Shown piece after piece: positions 16,440 to 25,015 of a stretch of DNA of 64,000 nucleotides. The translations under genes were made by a program, and so were the position numbers. Each line of letters starts with the position of its first letter. Position 1 is the first letter of the stretch. The notes under the pieces are model-generated. The model was not told the origin of the DNA. It did not search any database and saw only the letters and a list, made by a program, of their open reading frames with translations. The stretch covers positions 2,061,501-2,125,500 of the forward strand of contig NZ_CP118166.1 of assembly GCF_028748065.1 (NCBI RefSeq), in the 5' to 3' direction. The stretch is from Hyphococcus flavus (GTDB lineage Bacteria; Pseudomonadota; Alphaproteobacteria; Caulobacterales; Parvularculaceae).

Positions 16440-17381
16440 ATGAGTATGGCTGAACAATCACAACAGTCTTTGACACACTGGCGCAACGCCTTTGCGCAGC
16501 ATTTGAAGTCAGAAAAGCGCAGCAGCCAATATACGCAACGTAATTACAATTCTGCGCTGGAGCGGTTTGAAAGTTTCCTCATTGACTATCGGGCTGAGAC
16601 ATTAAATCTCAATTTGTTATCTAGGCTTGAAACGAAAGATTTCCGCGCGTTTCTGGCGGCGCGCCGTAATGAGGGGCTGTCGCCGCCATCAATCAAGCTG
16701 GAACTTTCAGCGCTGAAAACTTTTTTTTCCTTTCTGAAAAAACGGGCAGGGGTCGATAATGACGCCATCGCCATCATGCGCGGCCCGAAAACGAAAGAAC
16801 GTCTGCCAAGACCGGTCACGCAAAAAGACGCCGAAGCATTAATGGATGCGGCGGCGACGTTAAAAACTTCGACGCGAAAACAGACTTGGGAACAGGCGCG
16901 GGATGCAGCGCTGATGACGCTGCTTTACGGTGTTGGCTTGCGCATTTCTGAGGCCTTGTCTCTAAAATGGTCCGACGCCCCGCTGGGTGAAACGCTGCGC
17001 ATCAAGGGGAAGGGCGCAAAGACGCGGATTGTACCTGTCGTGCCCGCCGCACGCAAGGCAATTAATACGTACACAGAGCTTTGCCCCTTTGGCGGCGAAG
17101 CGGAAGGCCCGCTATTCTTTTCAACACGGGGCAAGGCGCTGTCGCCTCGACTTGTCCAGCGCACGATGGCGCAATTGCGGGCGGCGCTCGGCCTGCCGGA
17201 TTCGGCGACGCCCCACGCCTTGCGTCACGCCTTTGCGACGCATCTTTTATCGGCGGGCGGCGATCTGCGCGCCATACAGGAACTCCTCGGTCACTCATCG
17301 CTGGCGGCGACCCAGCGCTATACAAAAATCGACAGCGAAAACCTTCTCCGCGTTTTCGACAAGGCTCACCCCAGAGCCTAA
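16440..17381 (+). CDS. xerC: Tyrosine recombinase XerC
   Basis: A 313-residue site-specific recombinase that with XerD resolves chromosome dimers at dif. It has an N-terminal SAM-like core-binding domain (about residues 10-95) and a C-terminal catalytic domain with the R-K-H-R-H-Y set: Arg in GLRISEAL, Lys in KGKGAKTR, HALRHAFATHLL, LGHSSLAATQRYTKI. ATG 16440 is taken as the start; GTG 16431 and ATG 16446 are possible. Its location in the rnpA-yidC-engB block and its length favour the housekeeping XerC and not a phage integrase. Its TAA overlaps the TAG of the convergent symporter gene. Confidence 0.88.
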   Translation: MSMAEQSQQSLTHWRNAFAQHLKSEKRSSQYTQRNYNSALERFESFLIDYRAETLNLNLLSRLETKDFRAFLAARRNEGLSPPSIKLELSALKTFFSFLKKRAGVDNDAIAIMRGPKTKERLPRPVTQKDAEALMDAAATLKTSTRKQTWEQARDAALMTLLYGVGLRISEALSLKWSDAPLGETLRIKGKGAKTRIVPVVPAARKAINTYTELCPFGGEAEGPLFFSTRGKALSPRLVQRTMAQLRAALGLPDSATPHALRHAFATHLLSAGGDLRAIQELLGHSSLAATQRYTKIDSENLLRVFDKAHPRA

Positions 17382-18802
17382 ATTCCATGCTTTGCCTCAT
17401 AGGCTTTCACGTCGCGCTTCAGTTCCGGCAACAGGAAATAGAGCGCAAGGATATTCGGTATCGCCATGGCGAACAGCATCGAGTCGATGAAATTCAAGAT
17501 GGCGCCGACCGACACCGCCGCGCCGGTAGAGAGTGCAACGCAAAGCAGCACTTTGAATATGACATCGCCATATTTCGACCCACCGGAGAGATAGGCGAAG
17601 GCTTGCGCGCCGTAAAACGCCCAACTCACCAATGACGTAAAGGCAAACAGCGTTGACGAAACGAGCAGGATCACGGGGAACCAGCTAAAGGTGTTCTCGA
17701 ACGCCTGTGATGTCAGTTCGATGCCTTGCACGTTGTCGCTGAACATGAACGGCTCATAAACGCCGGTGATAATAACGACCAGCGCGGTAATCGTGCAGAC
17801 GACAATCGTGTCGAGAAACGGTTCGATCAGCGCCACATAACCTTCGGTCATGGGTTCGTTGGTTTTCACGGAAGCGTGGGCGATGGCGGCGGAGCCGACG
17901 CCCGCCTCACAGGAATAGGTGGCGCGGCGCATGCCGTTGATCAGCGCGCCTACAAGACCGCCGCCGAGGGCGTCGAGGCCGAACGCGCTCCTGAATATGG
18001 TCATGATCGCGTCGGGCAGGGCGGTGATGTTGAGCCCGATGATGATCAGCGCCGCGCCGATGTAAACAACCGCCATGAACGGCACGATCTTGCCGGCGAC
18101 GTAACCAATGCGCCGAATGCCGCCAAGGACGACGACGCCCACAAGCGCCGCCATGATAACGCCGAAGGTGACGGGCGCCGAAATGCCGGTGACGTTGGCG
18201 AACTGCGCATGGCTCTGGTTTACCTGAAAAATGCTGACAGACCCGCCGATGGCCATGAGCGCGAAAAAGATCGCCGCGCCCTTGCCGAATGTTTTCCAGC
18301 CCATGCGGGCGAAAACCGCTTCGATGTAATACATCGGCCCGCCTATGGTGCGCCCGTCGGGGAGGACTTTGCGGTATTTCACCGCCAGCGCGCATTCGGC
18401 GAACTTTGTCGCCATGCCGAAAAACCCGGCGAGGATCATCCAGAAAACGGCGCCCGGTCCGCCAAGAATGATCGCCAGCGGCACCGACGCCACATTGCCA
18501 AGGCCAATGGTACCGGAAAGCGCGGCCGACAGTGCCTGAAAATGAGAGATTTCGCCTGACGCGTCGATGTGTTCCTTCGGATTGAAGATCAGGTGAAACG
18601 CGTGGCGAAAGCCGCGGAAATTGATGAAGCGCAGATAGACCGAAACGATCACGCCCGCCGCCATCAGCCAGACGACCACCAGCGGTAGCGACACGCCGAA
18701 CACGTCAACGGAAAAGAATATGATCGATGACACAAAATCGCTGACCGGCGTCAGGGCGTTGTCGATGCTTTGCGCAAGTCCGGCGGTTTCAGCGTCAGCC
18801 AT
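17378..18802 (-). CDS. Sodium:alanine symporter family protein (AGCS)
   Basis: A 474-residue membrane protein with about 11 hydrophobic segments that should import alanine, glycine or a similar amino acid with sodium. Family blocks are evident: FHLIFNPKE after the first helices, ALSGTIGLGNVASVPLAI, GGPGAVFWMILAGFFGMATKFAECALAVKYR, GGPMYYIE, and GMRRATYSCEAGVGSAAIAHA. The gene lies 87 bases downstream of the cystathionine gamma-lyase gene on the same strand, so a shared transcript is possible. Substrate is inferred from family only. Confidence 0.93.
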   Translation of the reverse strand: MADAETAGLAQSIDNALTPVSDFVSSIIFFSVDVFGVSLPLVVVWLMAAGVIVSVYLRFINFRGFRHAFHLIFNPKEHIDASGEISHFQALSAALSGTIGLGNVASVPLAIILGGPGAVFWMILAGFFGMATKFAECALAVKYRKVLPDGRTIGGPMYYIEAVFARMGWKTFGKGAAIFFALMAIGGSVSIFQVNQSHAQFANVTGISAPVTFGVIMAALVGVVVLGGIRRIGYVAGKIVPFMAVVYIGAALIIIGLNITALPDAIMTIFRSAFGLDALGGGLVGALINGMRRATYSCEAGVGSAAIAHASVKTNEPMTEGYVALIEPFLDTIVVCTITALVVIITGVYEPFMFSDNVQGIELTSQAFENTFSWFPVILLVSSTLFAFTSLVSWAFYGAQAFAYLSGGSKYGDVIFKVLLCVALSTGAAVSVGAILNFIDSMLFAMAIPNILALYFLLPELKRDVKAYEAKHGI

Positions 18803-18889
18803 GCATGGCCCTTTCCGGGCCTTCTTGCGCCCTCTTCTGCAAAACGCGGCAGTCTAACAATCTTCGCGGGCTTGTCACTTGGCGGCGCG

Positions 18890-20059
18890 TCAAAGCCCGG
18901 CGAGGGCGTTATCAAGATCGCGGCGAAGATCCTCGAGGTCCTCTACGCCGACCGAAAGCCGCACAAGGGAATCGTCAACGCCCAGCTCCGCGCGCCGTTC
19001 TGGCGGGATCGAGGCGTGAGTCATGATGCCGGGGTGTTCGATCAGGCTTTCAACGCCGCCGAGGGATTCGGCGAGGGTGAAAAGCTCGACCCGTTCCAGC
19101 ATCGCCTTCGCCGCATCGAGGCCGCCTTTGAGGAAAATCGTCACCATGCCGCCGAACGCCTCCATCTGGCGTTTGGCGAGCTCGTGACCGGCGTGCGATT
19201 TGAGCCCCGGATAATTGACGCGCTCAATGGCGGGGTGCGCCGCCAGCCACTCTGCAAGGGCCATGGCGTTTGACGATGAACGCTCAAGCCGCAGCGAAAG
19301 CGTTTTCAGGCCCCGCAAAGCCAGAAACGAATCGAACGGCGCCTGAATGCCGCCGATGGAGTTCTGCAAAAATGCAAGCCGGTCGCCGAGATCCTTGTCG
19401 TTGACGACCAGCACGCCGCCGATGACGTCCGAGTGGCCGCCGAGATATTTCGTCGCCGAATGCATGACGATATCGGCGCCGAAATCGAGCGGGCGCTGAC
19501 AATATGGCGAGGCGAATGTGTTGTCACAGCCGACCATGATCCCGTGCTTCTTCGCGATCTTTGAAATCGCTTCAATGTCGACGATCTTCAACAGCGGATT
19601 GGTCGGCGTTTCGAGCCAGACCATTTTCGTTTCCGGCGTGATCGCCGATTCAAAGTTCTCCGGCTTTGTCAGGTCCACGTAAGAGAACGACATATTCGCC
19701 GAGTCTCTCCGTACACGTTCAAACAGCCGAAAAGTGCCGCCGTAAACGTCATCCATGGCGATCACGTTCGAGCCGGCAGGAAAGAGTTCCAGCATGGTCG
19801 CGATCGCCGCCATGCCTGAGGCGAAAGCGAACCCGCGCGAGCCGTTTTCCAAATCCGCGATGCAGCGTTCATAGGCGAAGCGCGTCGGGTTCGCGCCTCG
19901 GGCATAGACGAAACCTTTGTGCACGCCCGGGCTTTCCTGGGCATAGGTCGATGTCTGGTAAATCGGCTGCATCACCGCGCCGGTGGTCGGGTCATGTTCT
20001 TGACCGGCGTGGATCACGCGCGTTGCGAAAGCGGGTCTGTTTTTCTTGTCGCTGCTCAT
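18890..20059 (-). CDS. Cystathionine gamma-lyase / gamma-synthase (PLP)
   Basis: A 389-residue Cys/Met-metabolism PLP enzyme. Typical blocks are ATRVIHAGQEHDPTTGAVMQPI, YARGANPTRFAYERCIADLE, MVWLETPTNPLLKIVDIE, VGCDNTFASPYCQRPLDFGADIVMHSATKYLGGHSD (PLP lysine in ATKYLGG) and AESLGGVESLIEHPGIMTHASI. Sequence alone does not separate lyase from synthase. The cystathionine beta-synthase gene 1.6 kb upstream on the same strand favours the lyase, that is, the reverse transsulfuration route from homocysteine to cysteine. A GGGAG ribosome site precedes the ATG. Confidence 0.92.
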   Translation of the reverse strand: MSSDKKNRPAFATRVIHAGQEHDPTTGAVMQPIYQTSTYAQESPGVHKGFVYARGANPTRFAYERCIADLENGSRGFAFASGMAAIATMLELFPAGSNVIAMDDVYGGTFRLFERVRRDSANMSFSYVDLTKPENFESAITPETKMVWLETPTNPLLKIVDIEAISKIAKKHGIMVGCDNTFASPYCQRPLDFGADIVMHSATKYLGGHSDVIGGVLVVNDKDLGDRLAFLQNSIGGIQAPFDSFLALRGLKTLSLRLERSSSNAMALAEWLAAHPAIERVNYPGLKSHAGHELAKRQMEAFGGMVTIFLKGGLDAAKAMLERVELFTLAESLGGVESLIEHPGIMTHASIPPERRAELGVDDSLVRLSVGVEDLEDLRRDLDNALAGL

Positions 20060-20452
20060 CGGGCGGGGCTCCCTTTTCCTTTCGCTCGCCTTAGCGCGGG
20101 CGGCGGCGGATTGCCAGCGCGGTGTCGCCCGCCCGTCTTTCTGTGATAAAAGTTGTTGGGCGAGGCCCGTCGCGGCCGCTTCATTTGGCTTGTCCGCTGG
20201 GCTGCAGCCGTTTTTTGTACAATTCTCGGGTCACTTTTTCGTACAACTTTCTCCATTGGGCGCAGCTCCGCCGCGCTCCGGCGCCGTGCCCTGAAACGCA
20301 ACGCCGGCATCAATCACGCGAAGACTATAAGGCCGTTTGGAAAGTGGGGGATAACCTTCCACCGAAACTGGGTTTCGTGGCGATTTTCATCAGATAGGAT
20401 GTAATTTTTCAGTCCCGGCTCGCCTTAGCGTTGTGTGGGATCGCGCTGCAAC
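20060..20452. other. Intergenic region upstream of cystathionine gamma-lyase
   Basis: No gene is supported. Two similar TTTTTNGTACAA-type motifs lie about 28 bases apart (near 20212-20224 and 20238-20250), which might be a regulator site or chance. Short frames across the region lack ribosome sites. Confidence 0.35.
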
Positions 20453-20929
20453 TTAGCCGCGTTTGAGGCGCACGATGGTCTCATCCAGCGTCTGTAAAAA
20501 CCGCGAGCGGTCAGCCTTTTGAAACGGCGCCGGGCCGCCGGAAAAATCGTCGCCATTGCCCTTGCCGATCCCGGCGCGTAGATCCGCCATCAGGGCGCGG
20601 GCGGCGACCGCCGAACCGATTGTGTCGGCGGTAAACGGCTCGCCCTTGGGGCTGATGACAGCAGCGTTATTTTTAAGGCAGCGTTCGGCGAGCAGAATAT
20701 CGGCGGTAATAATAATGCTGCGCGCATCGGCGTGGTCGGCCACAAAATCGTCTGCTGCATCATAACCGTCGCTGACGGTCACGCGTTCGATCAGTTCATG
20801 TTTTGGCACGCGGATTGGCGCGTTGGCGACGACCGTCACCGGCACGGCGTAGCGGAATGCCACTTTGTAGATTTCTTCCTTCACCGGACAGGCGTCGGCG
20901 TCAACGAGGATGTGGATGGTGTTGGTCAC
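20453..20929 (-). CDS. UPF0178 / DUF188 family protein (YaiI-like)
   Basis: A 158-residue protein of the YaiI/YqxD family. It begins ILVDADACPVKEEIYKVAFRY, with the conserved acidic DADACPV motif, and continues with VSDGYDAADDFVADHAD, IITADILLAERCL and AVISPKGEPFTADTIGSAVAAR. The fold is related to PIN-type nucleases, with several conserved aspartates, but no activity is established for the family. The start is GTG. Between it and the next minus-strand gene upstream lies a palindromic repeat. Confidence 0.93.
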   Translation of the reverse strand: MTNTIHILVDADACPVKEEIYKVAFRYAVPVTVVANAPIRVPKHELIERVTVSDGYDAADDFVADHADARSIIITADILLAERCLKNNAAVISPKGEPFTADTIGSAVAARALMADLRAGIGKGNGDDFSGGPAPFQKADRSRFLQTLDETIVRLKRG

Positions 20930-20948
20930 GCCCGAACTAAGGTTAGTT

Positions 20949-21028
20949 CGTCATCCCGGGCTTGACCCGGGATCCATGGTAAATTGCAGCATTTGGATAT
21001 GGATTGCGGGTCGGAGCCCGCAATGACG
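20949..21028. repeat. Palindromic intergenic repeat, two-armed (CGTCAT...ATGACG)
   Basis: An 80-base element with terminal inverted repeat CGTCAT/ATGACG. It holds two arms: CCCGGGCTTGACCCGGG (left hairpin) and GCGGGTCGGAGCCCGC (right hairpin). Read outward, the two arms are near copies of each other (CGTCATCCCGGGCTTGACCC versus CGTCATTGCGGGCTCCGACC), each followed by ATCCAT. Elements of this look are dispersed in many alphaproteobacterial genomes. It sits between the ArsC-like and DUF188 genes. Confidence 0.8.
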
Positions 21029-21038
21029 GCGTTGATGG

Positions 21039-21386
21039 TCATACGTTCAACACCTCTTCCTGTACGTCCTTTGTCCAGCCGACGAACACTTGCGTCGGGC
21101 CGTTTTCAATGACGGGACGTTTGATCAGTGTCGGGTGCTTCGCCATCAGATCGACAGCTTTTTTCTCTGTGACGTTTTCTTTCTCCGCAGCGGAAAGTCC
21201 GCGCCAGGTGGTCGAGCGGGTGTTGAGGAGTTTGTCAGTCCCCACAGCGCTCGCCCAGCGGCCGATCTGCATTTTTGTCGGCGTTTCCTCGCGCACGTCG
21301 TGAAAGGAATAGCGCACGCTCGCGCCATCGAGCGCCTTCAACGCCTTGCGGCAGGTATCACAGTTTTTCAGGCCGTAGATGTTCAT
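21039..21386 (-). CDS. ArsC/Spx-family reductase-like protein
   Basis: A 115-residue thioredoxin-fold protein beginning MNIYGLKNCDTCRKALKALD, with the N-terminal CxxC in NCDTCRKA typical of the ArsC/Spx/YffB family, and RPVIENG with the conserved RP motif. Members reduce arsenate with glutathione or act as Spx-like regulators; the absence of other arsenic genes favours the uncharacterised YffB type. The ATG at 21386 is chosen because a start at 21413 would overlap the upstream small gene. It lies four bases after that gene, in line with cystathionine beta-synthase. Confidence 0.85.
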   Translation of the reverse strand: MNIYGLKNCDTCRKALKALDGASVRYSFHDVREETPTKMQIGRWASAVGTDKLLNTRSTTWRGLSAAEKENVTEKKAVDLMAKHPTLIKRPVIENGPTQVFVGWTKDVQEEVLNV

Positions 21387-21390
21387 AGTG

Positions 21391-21645
21391 TTATTTTTTG
21401 TTTTGAATTCCAAATTTGAAAAACAGGAAAGTTACAACTGCAATGCAAACAAGGTAGAAGGCATCGAAAAGAGTGTTCTTTAAGAAGTGGTCTTCATATT
21501 CAGGCATAACTCCAAACCGAAATATTGCGTATGTTTTTAATATAAAAATCGACAAATTTATGATTAAGAGCAACGCGAGTACTGCGAATAGTGACCACCG
21601 AAAGAACTGCCAGCTCTTTGACTTATTTTCGGAGGTCTTATCCAT
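21391..21645 (-). CDS. Small two-helix membrane protein coupled to CBS gene
   Basis: An 84-residue unknown protein with a short charged N terminus, a first hydrophobic helix (WSLFAVLALLLIINLSIFIL) and a second near the C terminus (AFYLVCIAVVTFLFFKFGI). The ATG shares one base with the TGA of the cystathionine beta-synthase gene (TGATG), so it should be translated by coupling. The gene is AT-rich compared with its neighbours. No family is recognised. A link to sulfur metabolism rests only on position. Confidence 0.7.
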   Translation of the reverse strand: MDKTSENKSKSWQFFRWSLFAVLALLLIINLSIFILKTYAIFRFGVMPEYEDHFLKNTLFDAFYLVCIAVVTFLFFKFGIQNKK

Positions 21646-23033
21646 CAAGCCACCTGCAATCTCAGATAATTCAACAAATCCGTCCTTGTAATGAGGCCCT
21701 CAAACTTTCCGTCTTTCAGAACGACGGCGACGTGGCCCTTGGCGAAGATCGGCAGGAGCGACTGCATATCCTGTTTCGCCTCGACAGTTTCGACGCGATA
21801 GGTCATGGCGGATTTGACCGGGTCCTGAAATTTCTCGCGATTTCTTACGACTGCGAAAAGAATGTCTTCTTCATCGAGGAGGCCGGTAACGCCGCCATCG
21901 TCGTCGAGCACCGGCAGTTGCGAGATATCGTACAGCTTCATTTTGCCGTAGGCTTGCATCAGCGTGTCGTCTGGTTTCACGGTAATTGTCGCGCGCTCCG
22001 AATGGCGCCGCGAGATAAGATCGGTAAGGTCGCCGCGGGGCGGCCGTTTCAAAAATCCCTGATCGTACATCCAGTAGTCGTTGAACATCTTGGAGAGGTA
22101 CTTGTCGCCACGGTCGCATACAAAAGCGACGACGCGTTTTTTCTGTTTCTGCTCGCGGCAATATTTGAGCGCGGCCGCGAGGATCGTGCCGGAGGACGAT
22201 CCGCCAAGGATGCCCTCTTTTTTCAAAAGATCCCGCGCCGCCTCGAAACTTTCCTTGTCGGTGATGTCATAGGCTTTTTTGACATGGCTTAGATCGGCGA
22301 TGTCGGGAATGAAATCCTCGCCGATGCCTTCCACCAGCCAGCTCCCCAGCTCGTTCGGGATTTTGCCGGTGTTGACGTAATCGGTGAGGATCGAGCCTTT
22401 CGGGTCGGCGAGAATAATTTCCGTATCCGGAGATTTTTCCCGAAAGAACCGCGACAGGCCGGTGATAGTGCCCGCCGAGCCGACGCCAGCGATAACGGCG
22501 CCCACATCCCCATCCATCTGGCCGAGAATTTCAGGCCCCGTCGCCTCGAAATGGGCTTTTGGATTGGCGGCGTTGCCGAACTGGTTGACGTAGAACGCGC
22601 CGGTCTCCTCGGCGATTCGCTCAGCCATATCCTGATAATATTCAGGGTGGCCCTTGCCCACGTCAGAACGCGTCAGGCGCACATCGGCGCCGAGGGCTTT
22701 CAGGTGAAAGATCTTTTCCTGCGCCATCTTGTCGGGCACGACGATGATGGTCTTGTACCCTTTTTGCGCAGCGACAAGGGCGAGGGCGAGGCCGGTGTTG
22801 CCCGCGGTCGCCTCGATAATCGTGCCGCCAGGCTTTAAACGGCCGTCCTTTTCCGCAGCCTCGATCATGGCGACGCCGATGCGATCCTTGATCGAACCGC
22901 CGGGATTGTTTGCCTCAAGCTTCAGATAGAGCTCGCAGGCCCCCGTGTCGATGCTCGAAATTTTCACCATCGGCGTTTTGCCGATGCCTTCAAGCACATT
23001 GTCCAGAACCGGGCCGTATGGCGTCTCTTTCAT
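21645..23033 (-). CDS. Cystathionine beta-synthase with C-terminal CBS pair
   Basis: A 462-residue fold-type II PLP enzyme that condenses homocysteine with serine to cystathionine. The catalytic part (about residues 1-330) has the PLP lysine Lys49 in NNPGGSIKDRI, EATAGNTGLALALVA, and the phosphate loop GVGSAGTITGLSRF. Two CBS domains follow (about 345-460; ITVKPDDTLMQAYGKMKLYD and VEAKQDMQSLLPIFAKGHVA), which usually bind adenosyl ligands such as SAM as a regulatory signal. This length and layout separate it from cysteine synthase. With the gamma-lyase gene downstream it completes reverse transsulfuration. Confidence 0.93.
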   Translation of the reverse strand: MKETPYGPVLDNVLEGIGKTPMVKISSIDTGACELYLKLEANNPGGSIKDRIGVAMIEAAEKDGRLKPGGTIIEATAGNTGLALALVAAQKGYKTIIVVPDKMAQEKIFHLKALGADVRLTRSDVGKGHPEYYQDMAERIAEETGAFYVNQFGNAANPKAHFEATGPEILGQMDGDVGAVIAGVGSAGTITGLSRFFREKSPDTEIILADPKGSILTDYVNTGKIPNELGSWLVEGIGEDFIPDIADLSHVKKAYDITDKESFEAARDLLKKEGILGGSSSGTILAAALKYCREQKQKKRVVAFVCDRGDKYLSKMFNDYWMYDQGFLKRPPRGDLTDLISRRHSERATITVKPDDTLMQAYGKMKLYDISQLPVLDDDGGVTGLLDEEDILFAVVRNREKFQDPVKSAMTYRVETVEAKQDMQSLLPIFAKGHVAVVLKDGKFEGLITRTDLLNYLRLQVA

Positions 23034-23189
23034 GGGAGAAATCCTTGAATTGAGTTTAGCGGGACTTAACCCAAAGCCGGGCGACCCCGCAAGGCGCGGC
23101 GAAGACGGTTATGGTGCATTTGTTCTATACCGGGCTTGAGCGCCCATGCGTTACTCGCCTGATCTGTAAATTTGCGGGAGAGGGGCCCC

Positions 23190-24173
23190 ATGTTGATGAT
23201 AAAAAACATAGCAATCGCTGCCGTATCCGTTTGCACGCTTTCGGCCTGCGTCACACCGCAAACGCAGTCTCAGACGGCGTTTCCGAATCATCACCCGTTT
23301 GTTTTTCCGACAAGCCAGGCGGCCGCTGATTTTATGGGTGGTGAGGACAGTTTTACGATGGCGTTGACCGGTGCTGATCTGGAATTGCGATTTGGCGATG
23401 GCGCTGCGGACTATCGACAAGCGGCGAGAAATGCGGTGAGGCCCTGGTCGGCAGAGGAGCGCGAAAAGCTTGAAGCAGCTTCTCTCATCACAGCGCAACT
23501 TTTTCGCGACCATCAGGTATCACTACCTGTGCCTGACGAAGTTCTGTTGATCAAAAGCACCGGGCGCGAAGAAGGCGGCGCTGGCAATTACACTCGCGGC
23601 AACGCCATGATTATCCCGGAAAATCAGATGGACCGCACGTCTGAACGATTTGTCGGCGTTTTCGCCCATGAATTGCTTCATGTGGCGACACGCACAGACC
23701 CATCATTACGAGATGACCTTTATGCTGTGATCGGGTTTTATGCTTGCGCGCCTATTCAGCTTACGCCGGATCTTGAAAGTGCAAGGATTACGAATCCCGA
23801 CGCGTTTCATCACGAGTACTGTATTGACGTGTCACTTAATGGTGAAACTTTTCCGGTTATACCAGTAACGATGTTGATGCCCGGTGATGAAAATACAGAA
23901 TCCATCTTTGAAAGGATTGCGATCAGATTATTCAGGGTCTCGCCTAAAGGAACGCTTGTGAGAGGGACGGATGGAGAGCCGCTGCACTATTCTTTAGGAG
24001 AGGTCACCGGCTTTTTCGAGCAAGTTGGGCAAAATACGGACTATATCGTGCATGCGGAGGAGATCATCGCTGACAATTTTTCGATGTTGATCCGAAACCG
24101 AACGGACGTGCCCAATCCGGAAATACTAACGGGGATCCAATCCGTGCTTTCTCATACAAGGGAAGCACGATAG
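23190..24173 (+). CDS. Lipoprotein with HExxH zincin motif, family unknown
   Basis: A 327-residue protein with a lipoprotein signal MLMIKNIAIAAVSVCTLSAC (lipobox LSAC, lipidated Cys20). The ATG is supported by GGGAGAGGGG just upstream. A zinc-protease motif His160-Glu161-Leu-Leu-His164 lies in VFAHELLHVATR, preceded by a strand-like stretch, as in many metallopeptidases. A third ligand could be in the region GFYACAPIQLTPDLESAR or HHEYCIDV, but I cannot fix it. I do not recognise the family. The 3' end overlaps the convergent AraC gene by 22 bases. Confidence 0.75.
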   Translation: MLMIKNIAIAAVSVCTLSACVTPQTQSQTAFPNHHPFVFPTSQAAADFMGGEDSFTMALTGADLELRFGDGAADYRQAARNAVRPWSAEEREKLEAASLITAQLFRDHQVSLPVPDEVLLIKSTGREEGGAGNYTRGNAMIIPENQMDRTSERFVGVFAHELLHVATRTDPSLRDDLYAVIGFYACAPIQLTPDLESARITNPDAFHHEYCIDVSLNGETFPVIPVTMLMPGDENTESIFERIAIRLFRVSPKGTLVRGTDGEPLHYSLGEVTGFFEQVGQNTDYIVHAEEIIADNFSMLIRNRTDVPNPEILTGIQSVLSHTREAR

Positions 24174-24934
24174 GCGCCGGGGGAATACCCGAAAAACTTT
24201 TTGAAATGTCTTCCAAAGTGGCTTTGGTCACTGAACCCGAATTTTGCAGCCGTTTCGGCTATGGACGTGGTTGGCCCGATTTCTCGTCGCGACTTTTCAA
24301 TACGCCGGTTCAAAAAGTAATGTGAGGGCGTTACGCCATAAGCGCTCATGAATTTTCGAGTGAAGTGATTGCGGCTGTAGCCGTAATCCATAGCAAGCTG
24401 ACAGATTGATGCCTGTCCCTCTAGACATTGTGAAAGGTCTCGCGCGGCTGCTGAAATTTTCTCGTTGGAATTTGCCTCCGTCCGCCAGCAGCCATTTTCC
24501 ATCACAAGTTTTTTAATCAACAGTTCCAGCTCTTCCGCTGCCTGATCGCTTGAAAATGCCTTTTCATGGAGCAGGCGCAAGCTTTCAGCCAGGGAGCCGT
24601 CGCGAATTGAAGTCTCGCGAAAATAAAACAATTCATTTTTCTGATTTTTGTCCGCCCACGCGATAATCGAAGGGGGGATGATGAATGTACGATAGCAAAC
24701 GTCACCAATGCTTTCGCCACAATTCAGCTCGAATGCGTTTGAAAAAAATACGCAATCGCTGTCGCCATGATAAGTGTATTGTCCGAATTCGCCGGTAATG
24801 GCGCCGTTTTCAAGGACTGCGATAATCGGCCATTCATGAAAATGCGAAGGAAATCGCTGCTCACGAAACTGCAATAGCTGCAGTTCCAAGTTATCTAGCG
24901 TTTCCATGCGTCTGCATGTGACCTTGTATGACAT
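24152..24934 (-). CDS. AraC-family transcriptional regulator
   Basis: A 260-residue regulator. The C-terminal third carries two helix-turn-helix units: ASICQLAMDYGYSRNHFTRK and SIAETAAKFGFSDQSHFGRH followed by FKKFFGYSPGAYR, the standard AraC end. The N-terminal half (about residues 1-150) looks like a small cupin-type sensor (FPSHFHEWPIIAVLENGAI). ATG 24934 is preferred to GTG 24967. Its targets are not evident; the gene ends inside the convergent zincin lipoprotein gene and starts 81 bases from the mnmC stop. Confidence 0.9.
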   Translation of the reverse strand: MSYKVTCRRMETLDNLELQLLQFREQRFPSHFHEWPIIAVLENGAITGEFGQYTYHGDSDCVFFSNAFELNCGESIGDVCYRTFIIPPSIIAWADKNQKNELFYFRETSIRDGSLAESLRLLHEKAFSSDQAAEELELLIKKLVMENGCWRTEANSNEKISAAARDLSQCLEGQASICQLAMDYGYSRNHFTRKFMSAYGVTPSHYFLNRRIEKSRREIGPTTSIAETAAKFGFSDQSHFGRHFKKFFGYSPGAYRASLV

Positions 24935-25015
24935 GATTGGCGCCCGTTTCTGGTGCTGACTATGCACTCATCTCAGGCAAGAGTGAAAGTCGGTATATCT
25001 GAAAAACCTCTCTGT

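Noticed and set aside
17726-18559. A 277-codon frame antisense to the AGCS symporter
   Set aside because: It is a shadow of a GC-rich coding region; the symporter frame matches its family over its whole length.
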